Of a stretch of DNA of 64,000 bases, positions 1 through 9,267 are shown in pieces. The notes below the pieces were generated by a model. It was not told the DNA's origin and did not search any database. It saw nothing but the letters and a program-made list of their open reading frames with translations. A program made the translations under genes and the position numbers. The DNA is from WQXF01 sp031552825 (lineage in GTDB: Bacteria > Bacillota > Clostridia > Christensenellales > Aristaeellaceae): contig JAVBMD010000013.1 of the NCBI GenBank assembly GCA_031552825.1, positions 1 to 64,000 of the forward strand, read 5' to 3'. Position 1 is the first letter of the stretch, and each line of letters starts with the position of its first letter.

Positions 1-669
1 ATATCGTTCGCGTCTTCAAGCGTGCCTGCGGTGGTCTCCCAACCGGTGAACCGATAGCCCGTCTCGGCTTCCGCTGCGATCGTGTCGGTGTGCAGATAGT
101 TGCGGGTGCCGACATACTTGCCGGTCGCGTCGGGCGTCGGCACGGTGATGTGACCGCCTGTCTGCGCTTGCACCGTCAAGGTGTAGTCGATCTTCTCGAA
201 CTTCGCCGTCACCGTCGCGTCCGTCGCGGGCATGGTGAAGGTCGTGTCGATTTCGTTCGCGTCTAAAATCGTGCCTGCGGTGGTCTCCCAGCCGATGAAC
301 CGATACCCGGTCTCGGCTTCCGCCGTGATCGTGTCCACGTCGAGATAATTGCGCTTGCCGACATACTTGCCGGTCGCGTCGGGCGTCGGCACGGAGATGT
401 GACCGCCTGTCTGTGCTTGCACCGTCAAGGTGTAGTCGATCTTCTCGAACTTCGCCGTCACCGTCGCGTCCGTCGCGGGCATGGTGAAGGTCGTGTCGAT
501 CTCGTCTGCGTCTTCTAGCGAGCCTGCGGTGGTCTCCCAGCCGGTGAACCGATACCCAGTCTCGGCCTCCGCCGTAATCGTGTCCTCGTCGAGATAGTTG
601 CGGATGCCAACATACTTGCCGGTCACGTCGGGCGTAGGCGCGGTAATATGGCCGCCGGTCTGGGCTTGC
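1..669 (-). repeat. Near-identical 249-bp tandem repeats (83-residue InlB-type units)
   Basis: The same sequence recurs at exactly 249-bp offsets: ACCGTCAAGG occurs at 172, 421 and 670. This gives two full units (172-420, 421-669) and a partial one (1-171) within the window. Each encodes 83 residues with YTLTVQAQTGGHI at the start and TFTMPATDATVTAKFE at the end. Units differ at only a few positions, which suggests recent duplication or homogenisation. The array runs on to the left, so its copy number is unknown here. Confidence 0.93.
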
Positions 670-3600
670 ACCGTCAAGGTGTAGTCGACTGCTTTCCACT
701 GGGCGGTCAGCGTCACATCGCTCGCCGGCATCGTAAAGGTTTCGCTGCCTTGATAAATGGTCTCGCCATCCAAGCTGGTCTTCCATCCGGCAAAGGTATA
801 CCCCGCCGTGGCGGGCACCTGCGCCGACACGCTGATGGTGTCGCCGATATGGCATCCGCCCAAGTTGTTGGGCATGTTTGTTACAGCGCTCGCCGTCGGC
901 GGGTTTGCCGCATACTCGACATCGTACTCGATCGCCTCCCATTGCGCGGTCATGGTTGCGTCGCGCTTTGGCATCGTGTAGGAACCTGCCGCCGCATACA
1001 ATTGATTATCGGCATCGCATAACCAGTGGAGGAACTTGTAGCCCGACGCGGCAGGCGCGGCAACCAGCGTCACGCTGGTGCCCGGCTTCACATCGCTGCT
1101 CGACGGGCTCGGCATGCCGGTTACGCTGCTGTTGGGCGTAGTGCCAGGATCGTAGGCCAGCTTGCGTTTTTCCAGCTCCCACTGCGCGGTCATGGTCACG
1201 TTGCGCGGCGGCATCGCGAAATCATCCGCCGCATCATACACCGTGGCGCCGACATCATCGCACAGCCAGCCCGTGAACACATATCCCTCCGCGCTGGGCG
1301 CGTCGGCTAAGTGAAAGGCGTCAAAGGTCGTATGGGTCTCTTGCAACGGATTGGGCATGCCGGTCGGTGTAACGCCCGGCGTGCTGCCCGGCGCATAGGT
1401 GAGCTGAAAATCCTTGAGCGTCCACTTGGCATATACCGTGATGTCGCTGGATACCGAAGTTGTGCTCAAAAACTCGGCGCCATAATCGCCGCCGGAACCG
1501 TTCTTGGTCCACCAACCGCCGAAGACATAGTAGGAAGCGCGGCTCGGCGCGGCAGACAGGCTCTGCCCATCCTGCGCGAGGCTAGCGCCCACCAGCAATG
1601 AACCGGAGTTCTTCGGGAAACTGCTGTCGCCCGCGCCGTTATCGTTGTAGGTAACCTTCACGGTGTTGAGCGTGTTGGTCACCGTATAGCCTCCCGCTTG
1701 GGTGCCGGTCACCGCAGCGGTGTAGTTGCTGTCGGTATCTTTTTCGCGCACGGTATAGGCGTAGTTCACGGCCTTCTCGTTGTACTGATCCGCCTTCTCA
1801 AAGGTATAGATCCAGCTATTACCGATGCCGCTGAAGGTGTGGGTCGCGGCCACTTCCGTGCCCGCGCTGCCATCCTTCTTGGGCGAACGCAGCAGTTCCA
1901 CCGTCACGCTCTCCGGCCGCGCGCCCTTCGCATCGCTGCCATCGACCCAAACTTTGGATACCTGCACATCCACCTTGGGCATGATTACCGTAATCGTGTA
2001 GGTCTTTTCCACACGATCCCCCGCGCCGTTGACAATCCAGACCGACGCGGTGGTGACGCCCTCGCCTACAAGGGTAGCCTTGATGATGCTCGTATTGTTG
2101 ACATAGTTGTTGTTGTCCACCCTCTGCGCAAAGGTGACCACGTTCGGATCATCCGGCGCCCCATAGTTCAGGCGATAAGTCGGCGCAGTCGGCAGCACGG
2201 CAACATACTTCGTGAAGCTTGAAACGCTGTAGCCGGTCACCGTCTTATATAGATAGAAGGTCTTATCGGGGATGGTGAAATCGGGCAGCTTGATGAAGCC
2301 CACGCCGATTTCGGCGAAACCAGCTTGGGAAAGCTTGGGCAAAACCAACCGATAGGTATTCCGGTCAAAGTCCGAGTCATCGGCGGAACCGGTGAAAACG
2401 CTGTTGACCTTCTTGGTCAGCTTCACCGTGCTGCCTTCGGCAACCGTTGGCAGGGTGACCCGAATGCTCTGCCCCGGATCGTTTTTATAGCTGCGCAATA
2501 CGAACTGACCGTCTGCCAGCGGTGTACCGTTGACCTTCACGCTGCTGTCACCAACGATGCACGAATCGATGACCGTAACGCCATCGGCGTCGTATAACGT
2601 CGCCACCACGTTTTCGGTTTTTTTGATATACGCCTCGCTCGCATGGGTGGCATGTTTCAATCCGTTCTCATCGTATGCATCCCAGAAAGCGATACCCACC
2701 GGCCCGGTCGCCATATAGTCATTGTACTGCCATGTGCTCAGCGCCATTTGCTTGGTGGTGAGCGGCGCTTCAGCCCAGCCCGGGTGATAGGTATAGGGGC
2801 CGCAGCTATACGCTTTCCAGCTCCCCAGTTCAGCCTTATCCTCGGCGCGCAAATCTAGGCGTAGGTTGATGGCGCTCTTCATCGGCATGAAGGCCGCGGT
2901 GATCCGCACGCCGGTCACCGCATCCCAGCCGGAGAGGACGGGATCATAGCTATAGCTGGATGTCTCCGATGGGTTCGCATCGGCGGTATAGGCAAAGGTG
3001 ATGTTGCCGCTGCCGCCGCCTGTGCTGTCGGTCAGCACCACCGGCGCGCCGCGCAGGAACATATCGTACTCGCTGGTAGCGCTTTGCCATGCCAGATTGG
3101 CGTCCAGATAGGGCACTATCACATCCTTGCGGGGAATGCTGACATACGCGCTGATGTCGTACACGCCGGTCTCAACACCGGCCTGCATGGTGACCAGGCC
3201 GTTGAGCTGATTCTTCTCATCCTGCACAAAACCGGTGGTCATGGTAGCAAAATCGAACTGATCGTTCTTCTTGCCTGGCGTTAACGTGGCGGACATCGAG
3301 CTGGATTCTACCACGTTGATCTTATACGGCATGGCAGATCCGGGGCCAAAGTTGTGCTTAAACAGCTTGTTGCCCGTGGCCGCCGAGGAGGACAGGCCAT
3401 AGGGATCGGCAACGCCGCCTTGAATCGCCCAGCTGGTCGCCCCATCGCGGGCAGCGCCGGGGGCGGCATAGTCGTCCAGCAACTGGGAATAGTCCAAATA
3501 CACGTCGCCGATGGGATAGTGCATGTTTAGCGGCGTGCCGGGCAAACTGCGCAAGCCAACCCGCACATCGCCGCCCTCGCCGAACGTATTGGCCGAGTTA

Positions 3601-6600
3601 TACGCATTGCAGAACGTGTACTCCTCGCCATACGCCGGCAGGTAAATCATGTTCGCGAGGGTGCGCATATACCCCGGCTTCGTCTGCATCTTCAGGAACC
3701 GGTGCCCGTCGATCACGATCGTATCCACCAGCAAATTGCCGCTGGCATAAGTGACGCCGTACAGGCTGCACGCGCTGGCGTCCACAAGGAAGGAGGGGTC
3801 GGTCAGCTCCACGTAGACGGCCTCGGAAATGCCCCACGGGGCTCGGGTCGTGATGGTGCTGTATGCGGATTGCGGGTAGGAAAACACGCTAGGCCGCGCG
3901 CCGCGCTCATTTAATTTTTCGGCGGCGGTCTGGCCGCTTATCTCGATATAAGCCGTAACGTTAAAATTGAAAACCGGGCTGGCGGAAGCGCCCTGGAAGA
4001 TGACGTCCTGCGCGGCTGGCTTCACGGCCGGGGTGCCGCCATTGTAGGTGGTATTGACGTTCTTCAAGACCACTTGGCGCTCGGTTTGGAAGCAAATCTG
4101 GGGCGGATAGATAAGGGTGCCGCTAATCAAATAGGCAACCTTCCTGCCGCCGCGCGGAGCGGTTTCGCTATGCGGCAAGCCAGCTTCGCAGCAGTTATCC
4201 CAATGAAAATCGCCGTGCAACTGTACGGCCATGTGATAGTAGTCCTTGGAAACCTTCAATTTTTCACCGGTGAAGGGATTGGTGTCCAAGAGCTTCATCT
4301 TGATGTCTTTCATCAAGTAGATCTTCGTATCGGTGTCGTTGGGGAGCCAAGGCCCGCCGTCGCTCAAATGCCCGGAATCAAAGTCGCCGTCATAGGCTAT
4401 GGAGAGCGCGGTGAAATATTCCCCGGTGTTCAGGGGGAGCTGCACGACGGTATCCGCCGTCAGCTCCGGCACAGTGTACGTTACACCGCTGCGTTGGTTG
4501 GTGGAATAGGTGATCTCCCAACCCGACAGCGCCGGTGCCGCGGTAAACTCGCCGGTCAGGAAACAGAGCGCTTCCGCTTCCGTCATCCCGTTGAGCGTGG
4601 GCGTATCAACGGCCTGACGGTAAGAGCCGCTAAACTGCGTCCAGAAATCCACGCTGGGATTTTGCAGGATATCCATGGTCGCGCCTTGGATACCGACGTT
4701 GACGAAGACATTGCCAATCGACTGTACGGTCTGCCCGTCCAAAAGGATCGCCGATTGCGCTCGGTTATTGGTGGCGACCTGCTCCGAGCCGATCGCAGGG
4801 CAAACAGTCTGCTTGAACACCCAGAAGGCAAATTTATTGGCGTATTTGCCTTCGCCGATCGGGTCTTCCGGGGTCACGTCGATCATGTCCGGATCATCAT
4901 AATCCACATAGTACTTCGCTTGGGCAATGTCGTAGTCCTTTAAGGCCACACCATCCGCGTTGGTGGTGGCGACCCGGTAACTGATGGTCGTGTATATGCT
5001 GGCCTGATTGCCTATCACGGAATTGGGCGCGTTGTTGTGCCATCCTTCCCCCAATCCCGAGGGATAAGCAAAGGTATAATCCATGCCCACCTTATTCCAG
5101 CGCACCACCATCTTGGCCACAGGGTTTGTCTGGGTGGCTTCGGGGAAGGTGACCTTGCCGGGGCTCACCCCGAGCATGGTGTTATAGTAGGCGTTGATCT
5201 CAGCGATTTTAGCGGCGGGCGCACTATAGGTCTCGCCGTTTTTCAGCGTGTAGGTCAGGCTGGCCATCTCGGTTCGCACGCCAAACATCGGGGCATATTT
5301 CGCCTGTGTCGGGCGCTGAACCTGATCCTTGAACGTCATATCCAGCAATTGGATTTCGAACGGAAACTCAAATGTCTGCGTACAGGCGCCGTCGCTTGTG
5401 CGGAGGTATTCGCGGTTCTTGCCCGAAAGGAATCTCCAGCTGTTTGTATCGCTGGTGTAGTCCTCGTTCCGGCGTACCGATCCGATAATCACGTTGCGAT
5501 TGGAACCGTTGTCAAAGTGACGGGGCATATAGAAGCTATGATACGTAAAATTCTTATCGAGCTGCAGCACTTCCACCCGTGGGCTGGCGTGCTGCAGCGC
5601 CTGATCGGTCGGCGCGGCGGAACCCGAAGGAATGCGATACAGCAGCTCGCTCTTGGACGCCGATTGATAGATCGTTCTCTCGGTATGGCTGCCGGTCAGC
5701 GGATCATTCGGATCCGCCAGTTTCCACGCTAGGCGCATGCCGTACTTCGGCTCCATCGGGATGGTCAGTTTGCCGGGATCACCATTATTGAAAAGGCGAG
5801 TGCCGACCGGCGGGACGGCTACATAGTACGGGCCTTTTCCGTCCCCGTCGTCCTGCCGCGCGCCAATGGTCCAGCCACCCCACATTTTATAAAAATCCGC
5901 GGTTTTCTCATTGGAACTTGACGTGTTAAGCGAGTTTTCGATCCCGGCCAATTCAAGGCGAGGATCGGGCGCGTACAGCTTAATCCCGGTGATTTCCATC
6001 AACGGTGTGCCGCTTTTGTGCACCGTAGGGATGTTATACATAAAGTCAGGCGATCGCGGAGACATAGCGGCAGGAAAATAGTATGTGCCCTCATTGCCGC
6101 CCGCTACGCCGAAACCGGACTGTAGCGCAAAATCCTGCATGTGCGGCTCGTTAAAGCAAAACACGCTGTATGTCACCAGCGCCTGCGCCGTCTGCGCGGT
6201 ATAGTTGGCGGGAGAAATATCGCTGTCGAAGTGCTGCACCTGGCTTTCAAGCGTACCGGCGGTCAGCACATTGGCCAGCGGCGTGGCAGCGGGCAGCGTG
6301 TATTCCCGGATTGAAAGATTGCTAGCGGGCAATTTGCCGTCGTCGATCCACTTGGCACACTGCGCGTCGGTCAACTCGATGCTCTTCATCGGGAAGTCGA
6401 TCTTCAGCGTGCCCTGCAGGCCGTCCTTTAGGCGAATGGCCAGGGTGTTGGCATCCAACTGCGCCACGGCTTGAATGTTGATGTCCGCCGAGGGGACGGT
6501 CGCCCATGCCGTACCGTAAGCCAGCTTGTTAATCACCAAAACGATGTTGCTGGTGGCCTGACCGGGCCGGACGGAATACATGAGGCTGAATTTGCCGTCG

Positions 6601-7091
6601 GTGGTACCGTCGGTCAGGGAATACTCGGCGGCGGCGGATGGCAGCTCGTCAAAAGCGATACTCAGCGTGCCCAAGGACGCGCCGAGCAGGTTTGTTTTAA
6701 ACTGCGCGGTCACCAGCGTATCGCCGGTCACGTTGGAAAATTCCGTATCCCAGCCGATGAAGATCGCGCCTAGCGGCAGGGTTTCCTTGAGCGTCTTGCC
6801 GCCCGGCAGCGGATAATACTTATCGTACAGATCCGGCGCGGTGGCGCTCAGCCCCTCCTGCACCGCTTCTTCCTTCAGCGTGATGTATTCGTTCGCAACC
6901 GGCAGCCGCTGATCGTATTTAGCCATTTGAAAGGTAACCGTATGCGTCGGCAAGGTCAGCGGCTCGGAATAATAGGTTTCCGGTTCGTTCGTTTCCGATT
7001 CATCCGCCAACGCCGCCACCGGCATTGCGTTCAATACCAGCAATACCGCCAGCAGCAAGGCCACTATGGAGTTTACACGCTTGTTCATCAT
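1..7091 (-). CDS. Large secreted surface protein with CnaB-like and InlB-type repeats (3' end outside window)
   Basis: The frame is open from an ATG pair at 7091/7088 to the left edge, giving about 2,363 residues with no stop. The N-terminus is a clear signal peptide: KR, a Leu/Ala/Val core, then a likely cut after VAALA before DES. Residues 36 to about 1,690 are a large region in which I recognise no family. A CnaB-like domain follows at about 1,700-1,810 (SKVWVDG near its start, YTVTNT at its end). Residues about 1,810-2,140 hold several InlB/Listeria-Bacteroides type repeats, recognisable by FxGW and by MPxxDVTLTAQW. From about 2,140 the protein consists of 83-residue repeats that continue past the edge. 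Any wall anchor would lie outside the window. It follows an exported-protein gene by 69 bp on the same strand, so co-transcription is likely. The upstream GAGAG is only a weak ribosome site. The role is probably adhesion or a surface stalk, inferred from the repeats. Confidence 0.88.
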   Translation of the reverse strand, partial: MMNKRVNSIVALLLAVLLVLNAMPVAALADESETNEPETYYSEPLTLPTHTVTFQMAKYDQRLPVANEYITLKEEAVQEGLSATAPDLYDKYYPLPGGKTLKETLPLGAIFIGWDTEFSNVTGDTLVTAQFKTNLLGASLGTLSIAFDELPSAAAEYSLTDGTTDGKFSLMYSVRPGQATSNIVLVINKLAYGTAWATVPSADINIQAVAQLDANTLAIRLKDGLQGTLKIDFPMKSIELTDAQCAKWIDDGKLPASNLSIREYTLPAATPLANVLTAGTLESQVQHFDSDISPANYTAQTAQALVTYSVFCFNEPHMQDFALQSGFGVAGGNEGTYYFPAAMSPRSPDFMYNIPTVHKSGTPLMEITGIKLYAPDPRLELAGIENSLNTSSSNEKTADFYKMWGGWTIGARQDDGDGKGPYYVAVPPVGTRLFNNGDPGKLTIPMEPKYGMRLAWKLADPNDPLTGSHTERTIYQSASKSELLYRIPSGSAAPTDQALQHASPRVEVLQLDKNFTYHSFYMPRHFDNGSNRNVIIGSVRRNEDYTSDTNSWRFLSGKNREYLRTSDGACTQTFEFPFEIQLLDMTFKDQVQRPTQAKYAPMFGVRTEMASLTYTLKNGETYSAPAAKIAEINAYYNTMLGVSPGKVTFPEATQTNPVAKMVVRWNKVGMDYTFAYPSGLGEGWHNNAPNSVIGNQASIYTTISYRVATTNADGVALKDYDIAQAKYYVDYDDPDMIDVTPEDPIGEGKYANKFAFWVFKQTVCPAIGSEQVATNNRAQSAILLDGQTVQSIGNVFVNVGIQGATMDILQNPSVDFWTQFSGSYRQAVDTPTLNGMTEAEALCFLTGEFTAAPALSGWEITYSTNQRSGVTYTVPELTADTVVQLPLNTGEYFTALSIAYDGDFDSGHLSDGGPWLPNDTDTKIYLMKDIKMKLLDTNPFTGEKLKVSKDYYHMAVQLHGDFHWDNCCEAGLPHSETAPRGGRKVAYLISGTLIYPPQICFQTERQVVLKNVNTTYNGGTPAVKPAAQDVIFQGASASPVFNFNVTAYIEISGQTAAEKLNERGARPSVFSYPQSAYSTITTRAPWGISEAVYVELTDPSFLVDASACSLYGVTYASGNLLVDTIVIDGHRFLKMQTKPGYMRTLANMIYLPAYGEEYTFCNAYNSANTFGEGGDVRVGLRSLPGTPLNMHYPIGDVYLDYSQLLDDYAAPGAARDGATSWAIQGGVADPYGLSSSAATGNKLFKHNFGPGSAMPYKINVVESSSMSATLTPGKKNDQFDFATMTTGFVQDEKNQLNGLVTMQAGVETGVYDISAYVSIPRKDVIVPYLDANLAWQSATSEYDMFLRGAPVVLTDSTGGGSGNITFAYTADANPSETSSYSYDPVLSGWDAVTGVRITAAFMPMKSAINLRLDLRAEDKAELGSWKAYSCGPYTYHPGWAEAPLTTKQMALSTWQYNDYMATGPVGIAFWDAYDENGLKHATHASEAYIKKTENVVATLYDADGVTVIDSCIVGDSSVKVNGTPLADGQFVLRSYKNDPGQSIRVTLPTVAEGSTVKLTKKVNSVFTGSADDSDFDRNTYRLVLPKLSQAGFAEIGVGFIKLPDFTIPDKTFYLYKTVTGYSVSSFTKYVAVLPTAPTYRLNYGAPDDPNVVTFAQRVDNNNYVNNTSIIKATLVGEGVTTASVWIVNGAGDRVEKTYTITVIMPKVDVQVSKVWVDGSDAKGARPESVTVELLRSPKKDGSAGTEVAATHTFSGIGNSWIYTFEKADQYNEKAVNYAYTVREKDTDSNYTAAVTGTQAGGYTVTNTLNTVKVTYNDNGAGDSSFPKNSGSLLVGASLAQDGQSLSAAPSRASYYVFGGWWTKNGSGGDYGAEFLSTTSVSSDITVYAKWTLKDFQLTYAPGSTPGVTPTGMPNPLQETHTTFDAFHLADAPSAEGYVFTGWLCDDVGATVYDAADDFAMPPRNVTMTAQWELEKRKLAYDPGTTPNSSVTGMPSPSSSDVKPGTSVTLVAAPAASGYKFLHWLCDADNQLYAAAGSYTMPKRDATMTAQWEAIEYDVEYAANPPTASAVTNMPNNLGGCHIGDTISVSAQVPATAGYTFAGWKTSLDGETIYQGSETFTMPASDVTLTAQWKAVDYTLTVQAQTGGHITAPTPDVTGKYVGIRNYLDEDTITAEAETGYRFTGWETTAGSLEDADEIDTTFTMPATDATVTAKFEKIDYTLTVQAQTGGHISVPTPDATGKYVGKRNYLDVDTITAEAETGYRFIGWETTAGTILDANEIDTTFTMPATDATVTAKFEKIDYTLTVQAQTGGHITVPTPDATGKYVGTRNYLHTDTIAAEAETGYRFTGWETTAGTLEDAND

Positions 7092-7160
7092 ATTTTTGAC
7101 TCTCTCTTTTCACCGGCGGCGAGTTTCATGTGGATGAGCGACGCGAAGCAGGATGGCGGC

Positions 7161-8183
7161 TTACCCTTCGGTAAGCATTTGCTCGGTCGTCACCTTGACG
7201 CGCCACTGATACCCGGCGTTGTCCTCGGTGACGACGAATCGGTATTCGTCCTCGCTGGCATCGGGTACATCCTTCCACTCGACGCCATCGTTGTATTGCC
7301 ATTGCAGGCGCACTTGCGCATCCTCAAAACCGCTGAGCCGCGCCATCAGTACCCGGATGGGGCGCTCCGCCCCTTCCGCTTGCTCGACCCGCATCGCGAT
7401 CGATACCGCGCGCCGGTTCGCATGCTCGTCCGCCTTCGGTTCCTCCGTGGGCTCCTCCTTCGGGCGGGGCAACTGCAGGCTGCCGAAATTCGCCTCGCTA
7501 TGGTCGGGGCCGTAAACAGCGTAAACCTCGTACTCCCCTTCCGGCAAGGTTTGCAGAAACGCTTCCGGAATCAGGAAGGCGCCCTCCGCGCTTGTCTCGC
7601 CATCGCGGAAGGCGCAGCGCTGGTTGCCGGAGGGAACCGGGTGGCAAAGCGCCGCCTCACTCTCGCCCTCGCGCAGGGGGCGCATTTCCTTCAGGCCAAA
7701 CGCCTGTATTTCACAAGCCCGAAACTGCTCGTCGTAGGTGGAGACCGATGCGGTGTAGCGCACCTTCACGCCCGCCTCCAGCCCATCCCGCCACCGCGCG
7801 AACCACCCCGCATCCAATTCACCGGTCAGGTCAAAGGCAGGCGCTTCGGCGCGGCCCTCCTCCGGCGTTCCCGCAATTCGCTCCGGTTCAGAGGTCAGCG
7901 CGCCGTCAGGCGTCGGCTCGGCAGCCGCAGGCGGTTCTGCCGTGGGCGGCGGCTGTGTAGCGGGCTCGTGCGGTTCCGCCGCTGGCGTATGTTGCGCAAC
8001 GGCTGCCGGTTCCTCTGCCTCGCTCGCGTCGGCGGGGGCTTCGGGCGTCTCCTCCGGTTGCGGGGCGTCCGCCGCCTGGGCGGTATAAGATACACCCATC
8101 CAGCCGAACGCGCGCAGCACTTCGCTCCCGGGGCCCGTTAAGAGAAGCGCCGCTACCATCAAAATCGTTATTCCTCTTCGCAT
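7161..8183 (-). CDS. Exported protein with Pro/Glu-rich linker and Ig-like C-terminus
   Basis: The product has 340 residues. An upstream in-frame ATG (8219) exists, but the ATG at 8183 has GAGG 8-9 nt before it and opens directly into a signal peptide (MRRG, then a hydrophobic stretch), so I chose 8183. Residues about 35-115 are a low-complexity Pro/Glu/Ala linker. After it come two beta-rich segments. The last ends in WQYNDGVEWKDVP and GYQWRVKVT, a pattern seen in Ig-like repeats of clostridial surface proteins. No catalytic motif, wall anchor or membrane segment follows. It ends 69 bp before the large surface protein and probably forms an operon with it. A role as a companion surface or matrix protein is inference; the family is not recognised. 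Confidence 0.8.
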   Translation of the reverse strand: MRRGITILMVAALLLTGPGSEVLRAFGWMGVSYTAQAADAPQPEETPEAPADASEAEEPAAVAQHTPAAEPHEPATQPPPTAEPPAAAEPTPDGALTSEPERIAGTPEEGRAEAPAFDLTGELDAGWFARWRDGLEAGVKVRYTASVSTYDEQFRACEIQAFGLKEMRPLREGESEAALCHPVPSGNQRCAFRDGETSAEGAFLIPEAFLQTLPEGEYEVYAVYGPDHSEANFGSLQLPRPKEEPTEEPKADEHANRRAVSIAMRVEQAEGAERPIRVLMARLSGFEDAQVRLQWQYNDGVEWKDVPDASEDEYRFVVTEDNAGYQWRVKVTTEQMLTEG

Positions 8184-8271
8184 GCTATATTCCTCACTTT
8201 GGTTACAAACCATCTTCACAATTGTTACATTGAATTTTCCATAACTTGGTCATTTCGCTTTCGCATCATCT

Positions 8272-8300
8272 ATTATAGCGCTCGTTCAAGCACTTGGAAA
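8272..8300 (-). promoter_or_regulatory. Putative sigmaA promoter for the 8183 to 1 surface operon
   Basis: Read on the minus strand, a perfect TATAAT (8277-8272) is preceded by a 17-bp spacer and TTTCCA (8300-8295). It lies about 90 bp before the start of the exported-protein gene. Confidence 0.6.
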
Positions 8301-8563
8301 CGGTTTTTGTGAATATTTTGCATTCTTAAGAAATGCAAGAAACCGCGCTTTTTTCATATGACAACACGCAGTAACGCCAACCTGTACCGATGTTTTTTGC
8401 CGTATTTCCTTATCTGTAAAACATTGCGCAAATTTAACGTACGCATAATTATACGAAGAATATACATTTCTATCATGTCGCGGAATGTTTCGCTGCTTGT
8501 AACAAGCGTTTTTTGTCCTTTGTCGGGGCACGCGTGTCGGCAAACGCGCTTCATCGCATCCTT
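8301..8563. other. AT-rich divergent intergenic region
   Basis: I see no convincing gene in this stretch between two divergent genes. It contains a small plus-strand hairpin with a five-base stem and three-base loop (8495-8507) followed by six T residues (8509-8514). This could be a weak terminator of a short upstream transcript, but the stem is marginal. Confidence 0.4.
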
Positions 8564-8591
8564 TTCAACGTTCACGCAGGTATGGTACACT
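8564..8591 (+). promoter_or_regulatory. Putative promoter of the ArsC/Spx-like gene
   Basis: TTCAAC (8564-8569), a 16-bp spacer and TACACT (8586-8591), with TGG just before the -10 element (extended -10 type). It sits about 58 bp before the start codon. Confidence 0.5.
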
Positions 8592-8648
8592 AGCATCAGA
8601 AGCGCGGCGCGAGCCCCGCCGCACATGCGCGCGACACAAAGGAGCAAT

Positions 8649-8987
8649 ATGGCCATTCAGATTTGGGAAGCCAAGGGTTTCGACAGCCAAAAGGCCGTTC
8701 GCTATTTTCAGGAACGGCGCATCGCGGTGCAGCGCATCGATCTTCTCCGCTTCGGCATCAGTCGGCGCGAGCTAGAGAGCGTGCGCGCGCAGGTAGGCCT
8801 TGAGGCGCTGATCGACCGCGATGGGCGCGCTTTCGCCGCCTCCGCCATCCGCTATTCCGACAACGCCGAGCTGATCTTTCAGGCGCTGCTGGACAAGCCG
8901 CAGCTATTGCGCACACCCATCGTTCGCTGCGGGAAACTGGCGACGGTGGGCTATCACCCCGAGATATGGGAGGGCTGGCCAACGTAG
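8649..8987 (+). CDS. ArsC/Spx-family thioredoxin-fold protein lacking the active-site cysteine
   Basis: The product has 112 residues, the usual ArsC/Spx/YffB length. The frame is open further upstream, but AAAGGAG sits just before the ATG at 8649, which fixes the start. The N-terminal loop reads EAKGFDSQKAVRYF where family members have a Cys-containing loop before the same helix. The C-terminal part TPIVRCGKLATVGYHPE matches the family's RP(I/V)V..GK..VG..PE region, including the arginine. Without the loop cysteine an arsenate reductase role is unlikely. A structural or regulatory role is possible but is inference. It is a single gene, convergent with the C39-like peptidase, and ends just before the duplicated hairpins. 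Confidence 0.82.
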   Translation: MAIQIWEAKGFDSQKAVRYFQERRIAVQRIDLLRFGISRRELESVRAQVGLEALIDRDGRAFAASAIRYSDNAELIFQALLDKPQLLRTPIVRCGKLATVGYHPEIWEGWPT

Positions 8988-8999
8988 CGCGCCGCACGC

Positions 9000-9030
9000 A
9001 AAAAAGCGCCACGCATTTTTGCGTGGCGCT
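9000..9030 (-). terminator. Intrinsic terminator, copy 1 of a duplicated hairpin
   Basis: AGCGCCACGC and GCGTGGCGCT pair perfectly around a TTTTTG-like loop (9005-9030). On the minus strand the stem is followed by six T residues. It would therefore stop leftward transcripts coming from the peptidase gene through the inserted element. Confidence 0.75.
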
Positions 9031-9229
9031 CAGACCATCAACAAAGTCACGCAGATGGGCTGCGAAGGTCCAGGGCGATCGCAAAGCCCTGGTCGCATTC
9101 GCAGATGCGAAATGACTTGAAGCAAGGTTTGTAAGGAATTCCACCCTTTGCGAAGGGCGGCCAAAGGGCTTATCGCTCGCCCTTTGGAATCCTTCTCTAC
9201 GCATCAAACTACTTTGTTGATACGCTGAT
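9031..9229. mobile_element. 199-bp highly structured, MITE-like element between duplicated hairpins
   Basis: The stretch between two identical 26-bp hairpins is full of inverted repeats. ATCAACAAAGT (9037-9047) is mirrored by ACTTTGTTGAT (9211-9221) near the ends. CCAGGGC/GCCCTGG pair at 9070-9092, CCAAAGGGC/GCCCTTTGG pair perfectly at 9161-9187, and CCCTT/AAGGG form a small hairpin near 9150. No credible gene is present. The layout fits a short non-autonomous element or a repeated structured RNA that inserted into a bidirectional terminator. Whether it is mobile is inference. Confidence 0.5.
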
Positions 9230-9260
9230 AGCGCCACGCATTTTTGCGTGGCGCTTTGTT
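9230..9260 (+). terminator. Intrinsic terminator, copy 2 of the duplicated hairpin
   Basis: The 26 bases at 9230-9255 are identical to those at 9005-9030. On the plus strand the stem is followed by TTGTT, so this copy probably ends the transcript of the ArsC/Spx-like gene after passage through the element. Confidence 0.65.
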
Positions 9261-9267
9261 AACGAGT

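Noticed and set aside
16..1022. Arg/His-rich open frames on both strands near the left edge
   Set aside because: They are frame shadows of the repeated minus-strand surface protein; the 249-bp repeat keeps several frames open at once.
8358..8648. Upstream extension of the ArsC/Spx-like frame
   Set aside because: It runs through the promoter and the AT-rich intergenic region. A strong AAAGGAG precedes the ATG at 8649, and the family length fits that start.
9031..9229. Insertion sequence with transposase
   Set aside because: The element is only 199 bp and encodes nothing credible. At most it is a non-autonomous element.
8758..9237. Minus-strand frame across the 199-bp element
   Set aside because: It has no ribosome site, runs antisense into the ArsC/Spx-like gene and crosses several perfect hairpins, so coding is unlikely.
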